Source: Plumapathes pennacea (taxonomy: Eukaryota; Cnidaria; Anthozoa; Antipatharia; Myriopathidae). Taken from it: 64,000 nucleotides of DNA. Shown piece after piece: positions 1 through 11,292 of this stretch. Where the stretch lies: assembly GCA_964036295.1 (NCBI GenBank), contig OZ038463.1:18897069-18961068 (forward strand), in the 5' to 3' direction. The notes beneath the pieces are model-generated. The model searched no databases and was not told the origin of the DNA. It worked only from the letters and a program-made list of their open reading frames with translations. Every line of letters starts with the position of its first letter. Position 1 is the first letter of the stretch. The position numbers and the translations under genes are program-made.

Positions 1-140
1 TTTAATCAGGTTCATTTGAGTAAATCAAAAGCCAAGTTCCCTATACTGTATGATATTTTTTTCGGGTGAGAAATTGAAAGAGAAAATTGAAGTTGATCAC
101 TCTTGGGAGTCTCGCTCTAGTCCAGAGATTGCTTATTCAA
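1..140 (-). repeat. Partial copy of the foldback-arm / TTAA-MITE repeat family
   Basis: The first ~140 bases align, with scattered differences, to the right arm of the foldback element near 4150-4260 (same order of 'catttgagtaa', 'ctatactgt', 'gtgatattttt', 'ggtgagaaa..gaaag') and to the TTAA-flanked MITE at 15858-16054. The copy is cut by the window start, so its outer end is not visible. Confidence 0.6.
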
Positions 141-179
141 CAATTCATATGGTGCGTGCGGACACTTGCCACACCAAAC

Positions 180-815
180 TTGAATCCCAGCATCTGTCGC
201 GTTTTCACGCGACAACACTTGTTTATTATTAGCTCATGCGGTAGTGTGTCGAATGCCTTTTGACAGGTCCATCGAGACGAGACCAATAATTTTGTGGTTA
301 TCGAGTTCCTTTTTCCACTGTTCGGTTAGGCTGAGCAAAGCGGCATCACAACCATGATATTTCCTATAGGCGAATACGTACTTATGAAAAGTGTTCTCAA
401 AGTGGGGGCTCAGTCTGGCGTGCATTAACCTCTCAAACACTTTTGAGAGTGACGGCAGAATGGTAATTGGCCTATAGTTTGATTTGTTTAAGACACAGTT
501 CTTCTTATAGACAGGTGCAACTTCCCCAAGTTTCCACTGTTGCGGTATTTTACCATCGTCTAGCACGAAGTTAACCAACGTACTTAGAGGGTAACAAAGT
601 ACGTCTGCGGATTGTTTTACTGCAAGCGAAGGAATGAGATCATATCCCGTCGCTTTGTTTGGCTTAAGGCTGAAAAGAATTTCTTTCACTTCCTTTGGAT
701 TTGTTTTCCCCAGCGACAGACTTGATGTATTAACCACATGTTCAGTTATGTGGCTGAGGTCTGGCGAGAGTTTTGGTTGAGCAGTTTCGGGACAATCGAC
801 GGTTGTCTCCGCCAC
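180..815 (-). pseudogene. Decayed LINE (non-LTR retrotransposon) reverse transcriptase, 3' part
   Basis: A 193-codon open stretch on the minus strand reads as the N-terminal half of a non-LTR reverse transcriptase. It has a 'LKPNKATGYDLIP' fingers segment, 'IPQQWKLGEVAPVYKK', the RT motif 'NYRPITILPSLSKVFERL', 'VFAYRKYHGCDAALL' and the start of catalytic block A, 'SMDLSK'. Directly after that block one extra A in an AAAA run (about position 254) shifts the frame: the typical 'AFDTLPH' continuation is present one frame over, then a stop follows near 180. No YADD block, endonuclease or tail is adjacent. The style fits the Jockey/CR1/L2 group, clade not resolved. The matching upstream part of the same ORF lies at 4387-4670 on the same strand, so this LINE was split by later insertions. 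Not functional. Confidence 0.85.
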
Positions 816-839
816 CTTTTGTTGGTCTCATAACGAGCT

Positions 840-1690
840 AGAGCCCCTTAGTAACCGATGGAATGCGGCCGAAATGGCCGCATTTTTTAGATGCCATTAA
901 TTACCGGCGACACCTCGCTTGGAACACGGAGCGAGAAAGGTGACAAAATGAGGAGACTGAAGCATAACATGGTGAACTGAGGTTTTTAAAATTAGAGTTT
1001 TGTTGCAAACAGGCTCGGTTTGTCGCGGTTTCATGCCGCTGAAATTTACTTCGGGGCTTTAAAAACGTCCGCTGCCGAAGGTACGAGTTTTATGAGTTAC
1101 ATATGCTATTATTCGACATCCAGAGATAAAATGCAAACAGTGCGACAGCTAACCCAGAACGCATTGAAGGAGAAATCACTACAACTCTTGCTATTCGCTA
1201 TTAACAACGAGAAACGTATGAGAAACACTGAGAATCGTATCAGTAACTGAATGCTAAATATTCTAACAAAGTGAATCTCCAATGCGCGTTCATTGTGCCG
1301 ATTTATCAGAATGAACTGATTCCCAGCCTGAGGTTCACCAACAGCAAAAACAGCACAAGAATCATAAATAAGTGATAAACCTCCAATGCACGTACATTGT
1401 GCCGATTTATCAGAATGAACTGATTCCCAGCTTGAGGTACACTAACAGCAAAAGCTCAGTACATCAATAAAATAATAGGCAATGAAACGGTAATACTGTT
1501 CCCTCATTCCACCATCCAGAGAAGAGACGAACGCCTAATTCCTCCCTAGGAAAAGGGTTTATCGCAGCATCATTCCTTTTAGTTTCTTCGGCTCTGCCGC
1601 CTGAAGCACATCGGTGAAATTTGCGCGCCCTGTTCGCGCCACATTTCCACCGCACCGCACGCCGTGTTTACCAAAAACGTTCAAGACCAT
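840..1690. other. No gene seen; contains a short direct repeat
   Basis: No coding signal is convincing here. Two 73-bp near-identical direct repeats lie at 1277-1349 and 1381-1453, about 104 bp apart, both containing 'tgtgccgatttatcagaatg'. A small inverted motif 'aatgcggcc..ggccgcatt' sits at 861-884. Confidence 0.5.
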
Positions 1691-1730
1691 GAATGCGTGG
1701 GTCGAATTGGTCCAGCGATCTATCAATCAA

Positions 1731-2430
1731 CAAGACTGGAATTGCCAGTGAGCTCGTTGGGTGGGGTCGAGACCAGATAAAACTAAAATGGAAAGAAGTA
1801 GGGACAAGAGCGAAACTCGCAAAAGAGACTTTCAGCGGTTTCTCACCAGAAAAATATCACAGTATAGAGAACTTTACTTTTGACACCTTACTCAAATGAA
1901 ACCTATTACTTATAAATTGTCATTACAACACTCATACACTTGCTTCTTAAAGGTTGAGCGACTCTGCATTTTGAGTTTAGGGGTGGAAAGGTTAGCCAGC
2001 GAGAAAAGAGTAATGCGTGACTTATCTTTTCATGCACAGTCGATTTTGACAGTTTGACTTTGAGCACTTTAATCAGAGGCCACGATAACCTAGCCGTCGC
2101 TTCAATACTTATGTATTTTTTTTAATGAATGCTTTTCTTCTGTGAGGCTTTCGAGTATTCGCGCTCTGTAACAAATATAAATTGAAAGCGAGGAATGTAA
2201 CACTAGACTTGTTTACAATATTATTGTTCACAGCGTGTTCAGTCATTTGTGACTAACAAACTCAATGTTCAAGACTATTTCGGTGTATTTTTCATTTCTA
2301 GTATACAATACCACTGCGAAACAAAGGCTACTTGATCGAATGGAAGAAACATTTCAACATGCACTGTACGATAAGCCGAAGCATTTTGACAACTGTCACG
2401 CTCGTGCGGAGCATAGCACATGTAATATAT
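1731..2430 (+). repeat. Left inverted arm of the foldback element
   Basis: This is an inverted copy of 3622-4323 and a direct relative of 63455-64000. The first ~250 bases also resemble the short TTAA-flanked MITE family ('tctcaccagaaa', 'gagaact', 'acactcatacacttgcttct'), which suggests that the two families share ancestry. Confidence 0.8.
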
Positions 2431-2779
2431 TCACAGAGACGCATAAGTCGAGTCTTAAGCCCTGAGAATGAATATTTTCGTCTCAAAAACGGATATACTT
2501 TCGGCGAAAAAACTTTACAAAACAGCTACAGTATGTAGGAGGCAACAGATTTCATTTACAGTGTAAAGCATAAATCATCATTGTTTACGGCTAAAGTTCG
2601 TCATGGCTTTGGTGTTCCGTTTTCAGCCTGATATCTTCCCAGAAGTATTTCGTGTCGCCACAGAAAGTTCGTCGAGACTAAATAATTAGCGGCGACAAAG
2701 TTATTTGCAATCCTGTAGAGGTAGCCAACATAATCGAATCAATCAAACATTTTTTTGCGGCTATGACGGTGAACTTAAA

Positions 2780-3139
2780 GCCTGGTTTCCATGTGATCGC
2801 TGCGATCGCTCAAAAACGTGCTCAGCGATCGTAGCGATCATATGGAAACACTACCGCAGCAATCGTAGCGATCGTAGCGATCTCGGCGATCGTGGCGATC
2901 GTAGCGATCAAATGGAAACCACTCTCCAGCGATCGTAGCGATCCAATGTATCCCACAATACACTGTGATCGGTCGATTATATCCCAGAATGCACTGTAAC
3001 CTCGGTGATTTTCATGTTTCAGAGCGATCGCGGCAACATATGGGCACCGGTCAGCGATCGAAATCGCTACGATCGCTGAACACGTTTTTGAGCGATCGCA
3101 GCGATCGTAACAATCGCAGCGATCATATGGAAACCAGGC
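2780..3139. mobile_element. MITE with GCGATCGTAGCGATC-rich inverted termini, TTAA-flanked
   Basis: The ends are inverted repeats ('gcctggtttccat' at the left, 'atggaaaccaggc' at the right) and the inverted match continues inward through 'gatcgc(t/a)gcgatcgctca'. TTAA lies directly outside both ends (2775-2778 and 3140-3143), as expected for piggyBac-type target duplications. The body is dominated by short alternations of 'gcgatcgtagcgatc', which are themselves self-complementary. It lies inside the larger foldback element. Confidence 0.7.
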
Positions 3140-3621
3140 TTAAGAACGAAAGCCAAATCTTCTTTATCAGTGCATGTTCCACAAAGCCAAACGGTGTTGA
3201 GTTTGGATGGGATACAGATAACTTTATACACAAGCATTAACGTACAATTCAATCGACTACATCTCAAGTTGTTCGCGAAGTCACCTTACGTCATCACATA
3301 TCACGTGGCAATGTGAACCAATCACCGTGTGCTGTTTCGTAACCCAGAAAAAAACTAATAACACGACGATTAAGACACGCTGTGCAATCCTAAGCTCGTT
3401 GGGGCGTACAATTACAAATCTGTCATCGGATCAGAAGCTAAAACTGTCTCTCTCCTGTGGTTTCTGTCAATCACTCGTTCTCTACATTGTATGTTGCGAG
3501 TTAATCAATAAGCCGGGAAGACCTGGCTAGTGAAGGATCCACGAGGTTTACAGTTTGGATGTTTGGACCCTGTTTTCATGTTGGAATGCTTCCGGAAGAG
3601 TTATTGCTCGTTGGGGCGTAG

Positions 3622-4323
3622 CATATTACATGTGTTATGCTCCGCACGAGCGTGACAGTTGTCAAAATGCTTCGGCTTATCGTACAGTGCATGTTGAAAT
3701 GTTTCTTCCATTCGATCAAGTAGCCTTTGTTTCGCAGTGGTATTGTATACTAGAAATGAAAAATACACCGAAATAGTCTTGAACATTGAGTTTGTTAGTC
3801 ACAAATGACTGAACACGCTGTGAACAATAATATTGTAAACAAGTCTAGTGTTACATTCCTCGCTTTCAATTTATATTTGTTACAGAGCGCGAATACTCGA
3901 AAGCCTCACAGAAGAAAAGCATTCAGTAAAAAAAATACATAAGTATTGAAGCGAAGGCTAGGTTATCGTGGCCTCTGATTAAAGTGTTCAAAGTCAAACT
4001 GTCAAAATCGACTGTGCATGAAAAGATAAGTCACGCATTACTCTTTTCTCGCTGGCTAACCTTTCCACCCCTAAGCTCAAAATGCAGAGTCGCTCAACCT
4101 TTAAGAAGCAAGTGTATGAGTGTTATAATGACAATTTATAGTAAAAGGTTTCATTTGAGTAAGTTGTCAAAAGTAAAGTTCTCTATACTGTGTGATATTT
4201 TTCTGGTGAGAAACTGAAAGTCTCTTTTGCGAGTTTCGCTCTTGTCCCTACTTCTTTCCATTCTAGTTTCATCTGGTCTCGACCCCACCCAACGAGCTCA
4301 CTGGCAATTCCAGTCTTGTTGGA
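3622..4323 (-). repeat. Right inverted arm of the foldback element
   Basis: Reverse complement of 1731-2430. It differs from the left arm by scattered substitutions and small indels, so the two arms have had time to diverge. Confidence 0.8.
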
Positions 4324-4386
4324 TTGTAATTCAAGAGTAGCAACCAAGGTCCCCAACCGTGAAAACTTTTAACACCTTCTGACTCC

Positions 4387-4670
4387 TTATGTAATGATCC
4401 TGTCATTGTCCTTGAGGACAATACGGCCGTAGTTCTTACACTTCCGCGAGTCAATATAAGGTTTTATTGTATTCCAAAACTTTCTTTGGTCACTGCTATT
4501 GCTATCACAGAGCTTTCTAAAATGCTCTTGTACAGCCTTCCTTCTCATGCTTGTGACCCTCTTATTTGCCGATAGCTTTCCCAGTCTGTTGGGTTTCTTG
4601 TCATCTTTGTGAAAGATCTTCTTCAATCGATCCCGCTCTCTCAGGCATTTCTGGTTTCAGTAGTTATAAA
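4387..4670 (-). pseudogene. LINE ORF fragment upstream of the RT domain
   Basis: The minus strand encodes a linker typical of LINE ORF2 between endonuclease and RT: 'RERDRLKKIFHK', 'FRKLCDSNSSDQRKFWNTIK', 'GRIVLKDNDRIIT'. An in-frame TGA interrupts it upstream (near 4655) and it stops at the 4387 side. In a whole element this segment would be followed within a few tens of residues by the block that now lies at 815, so about 3.5 kb has been inserted between them. Confidence 0.75.
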
Positions 4671-5288
4671 TTTGGATCCAGCCAACGGACGGCTGTGATA
4701 CGTTTTTATCGGGGCATGATCATCTAGGACTTGTTTAATCTCAAAAGTAACGTATCTGATAAGCCCAATACACTGATATGTTCAAGACTATCATGCCTTA
4801 AGACTTAAAGCAAAATTCTGAGTCGATACAAAATATCTATCGGGAGCTATGGACGTTTGAGTACCGTCACAACAAAGCCGTGTGACACGCTCGTGACCGA
4901 CTAAAATCGGTCCTTCACGCAACATTTTAAATCACGAGGAGGAAATCTGATAACCGATGTATTTCGCAACGCGACTAAATAATTAACCTATTTGATCGAG
5001 AGAATTAGCACTGCGAAAGACTGTGAAGTAACTAAACATCAAGCTGAGTCACAGATCAACTTCATTCTGTTCTTAATCACGCTTAACCAAAAACCAATAA
5101 AGACCACGGAGACATACTCTGGTTAATTGTGCCGTGGTAGGCCGTTACAGTTTATTGGTTGCTCTAGGTGTAGGTGTACTACATTGGAGAGTAGACTGAT
5201 GCTTAATCTCAGAGTAATTGTGCCGTGGTAGGCCGAGCATGGTGTTCAAACAATCGTTCTTGTTACATGGTAACTGGTGTAGTCATTA

Positions 5289-5474
5289 GGGCCGTTTATA
5301 CGAGAGAAATAAGACGCAAACTAATCGTATAAATAGTACAACTGAAATATAAGCGTTTGTGCCTTACTTTAGACGCGACTTCAATAAGACGCGTCTGATC
5401 TTAGAACAGGGTTTTCAGCTGTTCTTATTTTGTCCGCGTCTTAAATAAGACATGAACTTCCTCGTATAAACGGG
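5289..5474. mobile_element. Short MITE with 'gggccgtttatacgag' termini
   Basis: The left end 'gggccgtttatacgag' is complemented by the right end 'ctcgtataaacggg'. The interior holds repeated 'aagacgcg' and 'gcgtctta' motifs that can pair. About 186 bp with no coding capacity. Confidence 0.6.
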
Positions 5475-6638
5475 TTCAACAGTTGTTCGCGGCTTATTTT
5501 AGCCGGGAACACATACTGCGCAAGCGTCGGGTTTGTTGTTGCATCTTCAACCGGCACACTATAACTGATTTTAAAATCCGTTTCGTCCCTCGTATGCGTA
5601 AATCCGCCTTCACCCAAGAAAACGTTTTTAGATTTGTGTGTGATTTTGTTAAAAGCTCTTGTCCTTTAAGGAAGACGAAAGCGTAAATTTTGGCCCGAGT
5701 TACGGTATCGTTTTTGGACTAATAGATCAAAACAATTTTTAGAAGATAGAAACTTTATTAAGCACAGAATTCAGAAAGTTTAAACTTATTTCTACTGAAG
5801 CTGTGCAACCCATTCAAGTGCAGCTTTGATTGTCAAAGTTTGTCCAGTACAGTTACTGCGTGCGCAGATTTGCAAAGCTGCCAGTTTCATTCAAGCCGAA
5901 ATTTTTACTAATATTGCCAATCCGAATCGTCTTTTACCTGCGTGACAAGCAATTCACTGAGAGGTTAAAGGACAAAAGCGACCACAATGAGAATAACTAT
6001 CTTTTAAGGCAGACCATTTCGAGATGCATGGCAGAAGAAAGTCGAATAACTCGATCACTCGAGTACTTTCATAATTCTTCGGACTGACAACAAAGCTGTT
6101 TTGTGGAACAGTTTATTGGTCGTGTCTGGGTCTGAATCTCCTATAGATAACCATGATAGAGAGGGCAATGGATTGCAAAAAGGCCTGACATTATGCAAGA
6201 CTGTCTGCTGATCGACACCAGATACTTTACACCGGACAAAATGAAGCATCGCCACAACGCTGTGGTACTGTCAGGCTAATATTTGTAAATGCTCAAAATA
6301 GTCCTTCTTGCCAAGGAAATTGGACGGTGCAGAGACTAATACGATACAAAACAATTCAGACGGGGATTCGGCTCAAAGTCACCGACAAATCGAGGAACGT
6401 CAAGTTCGATGTAAAGCTGGAACGTTCTCCATTCCCTCCTCTTCTTCGCAGTGATTGCCATGTTACTTATAAATTGTCATTACGCTGTCAACATCGCACG
6501 AAAGTTTTGCAAATAGCACTTTCGTCTGTACGAACTTCTTGCTTTACGAAAGCCGTAGCTTTTTATATGACATTTTAGCCATAACAAAAGACCCTGAAAC
6601 GAAACACATGAACAATCGATGGTCTTACTGGACGCAAA

Positions 6639-6755
6639 CCATTTATACGAGCACTTAATTCATATCCAACACAAGCCGTGCTCGTGTCAGTTCGCGTCTT
6701 ATTCTAAGGCGCGTCTTATCTAAGACGCGTCCTATTTTGCTCTTATAGACGGCCC
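6639..6755. mobile_element. Second, shorter copy of the 'tttatacgag' MITE
   Basis: It starts 'ccatttatacgagc' and ends 'ctcttatagacggccc', with the same internal 'gcgtctta/taagacgcg' pairing motifs as 5289-5474. The outer ends of the two copies also complement each other, so a composite 5289-6755 unit is possible but not demonstrated. Confidence 0.5.
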
Positions 6756-7978
6756 TATTATTACTAACCTAGTGGAGAATTGAGCGCGTATCAGCAAGGA
6801 TACTCGGAGGCCAGAAAAAACCTAACTAAAAAACCCATAGGGAAAAAATAAGCTCAGGAAATCTGTATAGGAACCAAGGCTCAAGACTCCGACCCTTCCT
6901 GCGGAGGTCTAGTATTATATACGATGTATGATATGAAAGTGCAGCTAGCAATGCAGACGCCAAATTGGCATAAATACACTATATGAATTAACTAGAAGTA
7001 AAACTTGCCTTTTGTCCGAACGCGACTGTAACAACCGAGAACTGACCGCATGCTGGAACACACAGACTATATATATGTACTTAACATGCTTAACAGCACG
7101 CAAATAGCGCACATTCACAACATGCCGGAATGCGCCAAATGGCATAACAGCTAATACAATAGCGCACAGAATCCAACTCTCTTCTAATGCAAGCAACCGA
7201 AGAGAATTATCAATTTCTTGTTCCGAGTTCGACTAACATGGCGGCCGCATACAAACTCTTATCAAATCTCCAAAAACAAATTGCCGCTGCTTTTTACCAA
7301 AATGAAGCCCAGACAATCCAAAATTGGCATCTGGACTAATTCAGGCATGCTCTTTTTAGTTCTCGAGTCAAAAAGGTACAATCTGTTATTTTGAAGGGTG
7401 CTGCGGTCGCGTGACCCGTGAAAATCGCGTCGATAATTCTTTTCTCTCAATTATTATAAAACACTTTTTTAAGCCCGCGTTCACCACGAAGTGGTGAATT
7501 GAGCCAGTTCTATTAAATAGCTACTTCCGCAAAAAAAAGTCCCTCCACAAATTCGCGAGCTTATAGCTGCCTTGCTTCTTTGATTACAGTCTGTGCTCAC
7601 ATTTGATGATGTATCGCGTCATAACATTGTCAAAAAGCTGTGCGTCCACGAGGCGCGAGAAACTGACTTGTTATTGTAAAGTATTTAGTGTGAACTCTTA
7701 AACTATAAGCTGAAATAGACGAAACTTTTAGATGCTACAAATTAGCAACATTTTTGTAAAGTAGGGATATCAGTCACTATATCATTTGGTATAAGTAGCC
7801 GCCAATGGTAACACAAAATATAAGCTGACGCCAAACTTTATTTGACAAAATTAATCCAGTGTTTCAGTCAAACTGAAACATGCACTAACTGAGAGATTCC
7901 AAATTTTTTCCATCCTCAGTGTCGCTCAAAGATCGAACAATCGTCCGTAGCGTTCGTTTAAGTAACACAAGCACGGCC

Positions 7979-10702
7979 ATGAACGGAACAGAAGTCAGCA
8001 CAGGTGACTCGCCAAGAAATCAGAGATCGGAGTATAGCTGCATAATACAGACAATCGCCATAGTTCTTATTGTTATTTTGAACGGCGTTGGAAATTCCTC
8101 GGTCTTCTTTGCCATTCTCCGAATACCGAGCCTCAAGAAACACGTGAGCAACACCATCATAGCGAGTCTTGCCGTGTCCGATTTCCTCATGATTCCAGAG
8201 ATGATGTTTCGACTGGTTCTGTTGCATGACACAGAGGCAGCTATGCGAGTATGTCATGTGTTCTCGGGACTAATAGTGATCCTCCTCTACGTCTCCGTTC
8301 TCCATCTCACTGCCGTCAGCTGCGATCGCTATGTGGCAGTCATTCATCCGCTGCGCTACCTTGCCATCGTCACAGCCCGCAGAGTAAAAGTCATTCTGGC
8401 CGTCCTCTGGTTTCTCCCCGTGTTGTCGTTGGCGATAGTTTCCCTTCTGGCGGGCAATGCAGAAGGCTCCGCTTTTCGATCAAATACGATCGGGTGTTCC
8501 GTCCACTGGGAAAGGAGTTCCCACCTACACCAGGGCCACCTCGTATTCAACATGATAGTGTTTGCGGGCCTGCCTTTCTTCCTGATGATGGTCGCCTATG
8601 GTAGAATTGCTTGGGTGTCGTACAACCAATCTCGTGTGGAGCCAATCATCCAAGTAAACGAAGAAAACACAGTCGCGGTGGAGAGACAGAGGAAGATAAA
8701 GAGAGAAATGAAATGGGCCAAGACACTGGGTAGGTTAAAGGGGCACTCTCAGCCAATTCAATGTTTACTTTTTGTTTACATCTAGAAATGTGTGAAAAAA
8801 ATCTGACTGAATTTGGTTTCCAGCATGAGAAAACATAACAAATCAAAAGAAAAACAGGAAAATAGCGCTTTGAGGTCAAAAATAAATAAATAAATAATCC
8901 TCTGCTCAGACGAAGTTAGGTGGAAGTGGCTATTTATCCTTCGACTTTCGGGGGCTCTAAAAATGGCGGATGGAGGATTTCGAAGGACTTTAGGTGAAGG
9001 GGTTCTTTTAATGTACCTTCTCTCTTCTCTTTTGATAACTAACTTGGGATTTCTCTTTGCACTGGTGCTGTTAAACTCTTTCATTGATTTTTCAGTTTAG
9101 CTTCTATTATTTTCAGCAGAATGAAATGTTCTCGTTTGCCACTACTCGCTTGCCTTAAGGTGGTGTTACACTGGTCGATTTGCAACGATACGATCTTGCG
9201 CTAAAGATTGTTCAGGTGTAACACCCCATTGCGAACGATTTTTCGCGATGTTTGCAGGGCTGCAACGCGTTGCAAGTTTTTGAAAGCGATTCATAAATTT
9301 GCAACACCGTTGCGCGAATTTGGAGCAAATCGGCGTTGCAAATTGTCGTTGCAAATCGACCAGTGTAACACCAGCTTTACGCGGGAAGGCGTCTTGCTCC
9401 TTCCTCGTTCTTTTCGTAATTACGGCAACGTCGGTGAAACAATAAACCTAATCACAGAAGACAAAAGGAGCACGTAAATATCTGAAATTGACATGTTCTC
9501 GGGGTCATCGTGCTCTCGCGTGCGACTTCAAATGCTTCTTTCTTACGTCGTGTTGTCAGGACGTGACGACAGTTCGATAAAATAACGGCAGTCGTTCTTC
9601 TTAGTAGGAGACGACGAATGCGATAGAACCTCGGCAAAACCGGAACAAATTGAGCCGAACCTAAGAATACACAAAGTTACAAGGACATAAGGAAAACGGA
9701 GACACTATTTTTTGGTTCTATGCGTTGTCGTCGCCGTCCTAGGTTTCTTAAACTCCCTATTCTCCAGTGATAAAAATAGACAAATCGTTTAAAGTATTGA
9801 CGTGAAAACAGGTGACGTCGCAATTATTGCTACCCTCACAGAGCTCGGGGAAAACTAACAACCAATCGCATTATCACTAGATCGTGTGCAGACGCGTGCC
9901 GAAACTATTCAACAAATCTAAAAATACATGCTGAAAAGTGATTTTTACAGGATCTGCTCTCTTATACCTCGTTCACACCAATGCTTAAACACGTTTAAAA
10001 GGTGTTTAATAAAACTTGTTTAGTTAGGTCGGCCGCTCACAATGCGAGTGCGGCAAAACTAAACTGGTTTAAAACCCGTCCAACTAAACAACCTGTGGCG
10101 AGATGGTGTAAAATATTGTGCAATTGACACAAAATCAAAACAGGATTTAGAAAACGCAGTCTTGTAAACTTGGTCATTAATTAAACTGGTTTAGTTGGTG
10201 TGAACAGGGTATTAGTCATACGTTCTTTCCAAGAACGATATCATGTTTAAAATCTTCATTTTTACTTGGCCAATTTATCTCATTATAAAATTAATTAATC
10301 CGTTCAGTCTACTTATCAATCCATTCATTCTAGCATATACCTACACCCTACGTACTCCATACCCCATCAAACACCAAAATTTAGATCCTTTTTTACGCTG
10401 CAGGCTTTGTAATCAGTGCCTTCGTCATAACCTACATTCCAGCATGCTCGATCTCCATCATCCGTGTGAAGCGCGGTCCTGATTTTTTCCCTGATTGGCT
10501 GGTATCCTTGGTAATGTTGGTAATGTTCCTGAACGGCGCTCTCAATCCAGTCATCTACTCCTTCCGATCTAGGGAGTTCCGAGAGGCTTTCCTGAGGCTC
10601 TCGGGGTATCAACCTACACAACGGGTGTCTCCTCGAACAATGGACAGAACGCAATCTCCAAGCTGCACAATTAAACCATCGTCTAATACCGAACAAGTAT
10701 GA
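7979..10702 (+). CDS. Class A (rhodopsin-like) G protein-coupled receptor, two exons
   Basis: A seven-helix receptor for the plasma membrane, joined from exon 1 (7979-8729) and exon 2 (10404-10702), 349 residues. The ATG at 7979 is the only in-frame ATG before TM1; the open frame extends upstream without another. Visible family marks are GVGN in TM1 (N39), LAVSD in TM2 (D68), C92 at the start of TM3, CDRYVAVIHP at the end of TM3 (DRY 116-118), a basic third loop and NPVIY in TM7 (298-302). TM6 has 'FVITYIP' instead of the common CWxP. The intron has donor g|gtaggt and acceptor cgctgcag|gc, phase 1, and falls at the loop 3/TM6 boundary. It holds at least three repeats. A polyadenylation signal follows the stop by about 60 bp. 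The ligand cannot be inferred; a peptide or small amine receptor is possible. Confidence 0.87.
8738..9010 (+). repeat. Dispersed repeat in the GPCR intron
   Basis: 'ctctcagcca(a/g)ttcaatgttt', '(t)gtttacatct' and a downstream 'cggatgg..' block recur in the same order at 63103-63345. There is no coding content; the long open frame that runs past the exon donor here is intron read-through. Confidence 0.5.
9168..9375. mobile_element. MITE with 'ggtgttacactggtcgattt' termini
   Basis: The left end 'ggtgttacactggtcgattt' is matched by the inverted right end 'aaatcgaccagtgtaacacc'. The roughly 208-bp body is full of 'gttgcaa' words. The flanks are similar but not identical 8-mers. A diverged, inverted relative lies at 26280-26430. 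Confidence 0.75.
9966..10214. mobile_element. MITE with 'cgttcacaccaa' termini in the GPCR intron
   Basis: The left end 'tacctcgttcacaccaatgc' and right end 'ttagttggtgtgaacagggta' are imperfect inverted repeats. Internal 'gtttaa/ttaaac' words fold together. No open frame of note. It ends about 190 bp before exon 2 of the receptor. Confidence 0.65.
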
Positions 10703-10760
10703 TGAGTTCAGATGTGTAGTAACTTGCCTGGATCACCGATTCCACGAGCCTTATATGTAA

Positions 10761-10766
10761 AATAAA
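10761..10766 (+). terminator. Polyadenylation signal AATAAA for the GPCR at 7979
   Basis: A canonical AATAAA lies 59 bp after the TGA stop of the receptor and just before a MITE begins at 10782. Confidence 0.6.
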
Positions 10767-10781
10767 GTGGCTGGATATTAA

Positions 10782-11292
10782 GGCCCCGTTTACACGTATC
10801 CGGATATTTTCGTAACCGCATACTTTTATTTGCGTTTACACGAAAACGGCCATCGTTTACATATCGTATTCGTCTGTTTACATGAAACCGCTAAACAGAC
10901 ATGTAAACGCTTGGAAGCCTAGATAGCATGCGCATGTTTCTTGAGATTGCGATTTGGTAGGTTTTCGCGCCACAAGTTCGCGGGTTCAAAGCGTCCTTGC
11001 GTTGTATTCAGCTGTGTTCTACTCTTTCTGCACTAACTTTGAACCAGGATGTCGATAAATGGCGGGAAAAGGCAAAAAAAGAAAGATAGTGACGTCACCG
11101 TTTTCTAAACTATTCGTTTACGACTGTTTACACGTAAACGCATAACTGCGCTTTCGAAAGTATCCACTTTGGAAAGCGTTTTCAAAAGTATCCGGATACG
11201 GTCATCGTTTTTGTTGGTTTCGTGTAAACGCAAGGCCTAAACGCATAAAAAGTATGCGGTTACGAAAATATCAGGATACGTGTAAACGGGGC
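10782..11292. mobile_element. MITE with 'ggccccgtttacacgtatcc' termini (~0.5 kb)
   Basis: The long terminal inverted repeats begin 'ggccccgtttacacgtatcc' and continue inward through 'ggatattttcgtaaccgcat' for about 60 bp; the right end is the complement. Short 'taa' sequence sits at both flanks. Internal 'cgtttacac/gtgtaaacg' words repeat in both orientations. It contains no transposase. Confidence 0.8.

Larger units (their letters stand above)
1731..4323. mobile_element. Foldback transposable element with ~0.7-kb inverted arms
   Basis: The sequence 1731-2430 reappears as its reverse complement at 3622-4323 with only scattered changes. The outer ends are 'caacaagactggaattgcca' on the left and its complement on the right. 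The interior (2431-3621) is unrelated to the arms and carries a second, smaller element (2780-3139). The arms contain only a short shared reading frame beginning 'MFKTISVYFSFLVYN', which is not a recognisable transposase, so the element looks non-autonomous. It sits between two pieces of one LINE ORF (815-180 and 4670-4387). I could not define a clean target-site duplication. A third arm copy lies at 63455-64000. Confidence 0.8.
4680..7918. other. Gene-free stretch with short repeats
   Basis: I found no exon set or RNA gene. Recognisable items are a 21-bp direct repeat 'taattgtgccgtggtaggcc' at about 5126 and 5217, and two small inverted-terminal elements (5289-5474 and 6639-6755) listed separately. 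The remainder is AT-rich single-copy-looking sequence immediately upstream of the GPCR at 7979. Confidence 0.5.

Noticed and set aside
7919-7978. Upstream extension of the GPCR frame from a GTG at 7919
   Set aside because: Eukaryotic initiation favours the ATG at 7979, which gives a normal short extracellular N-terminus.
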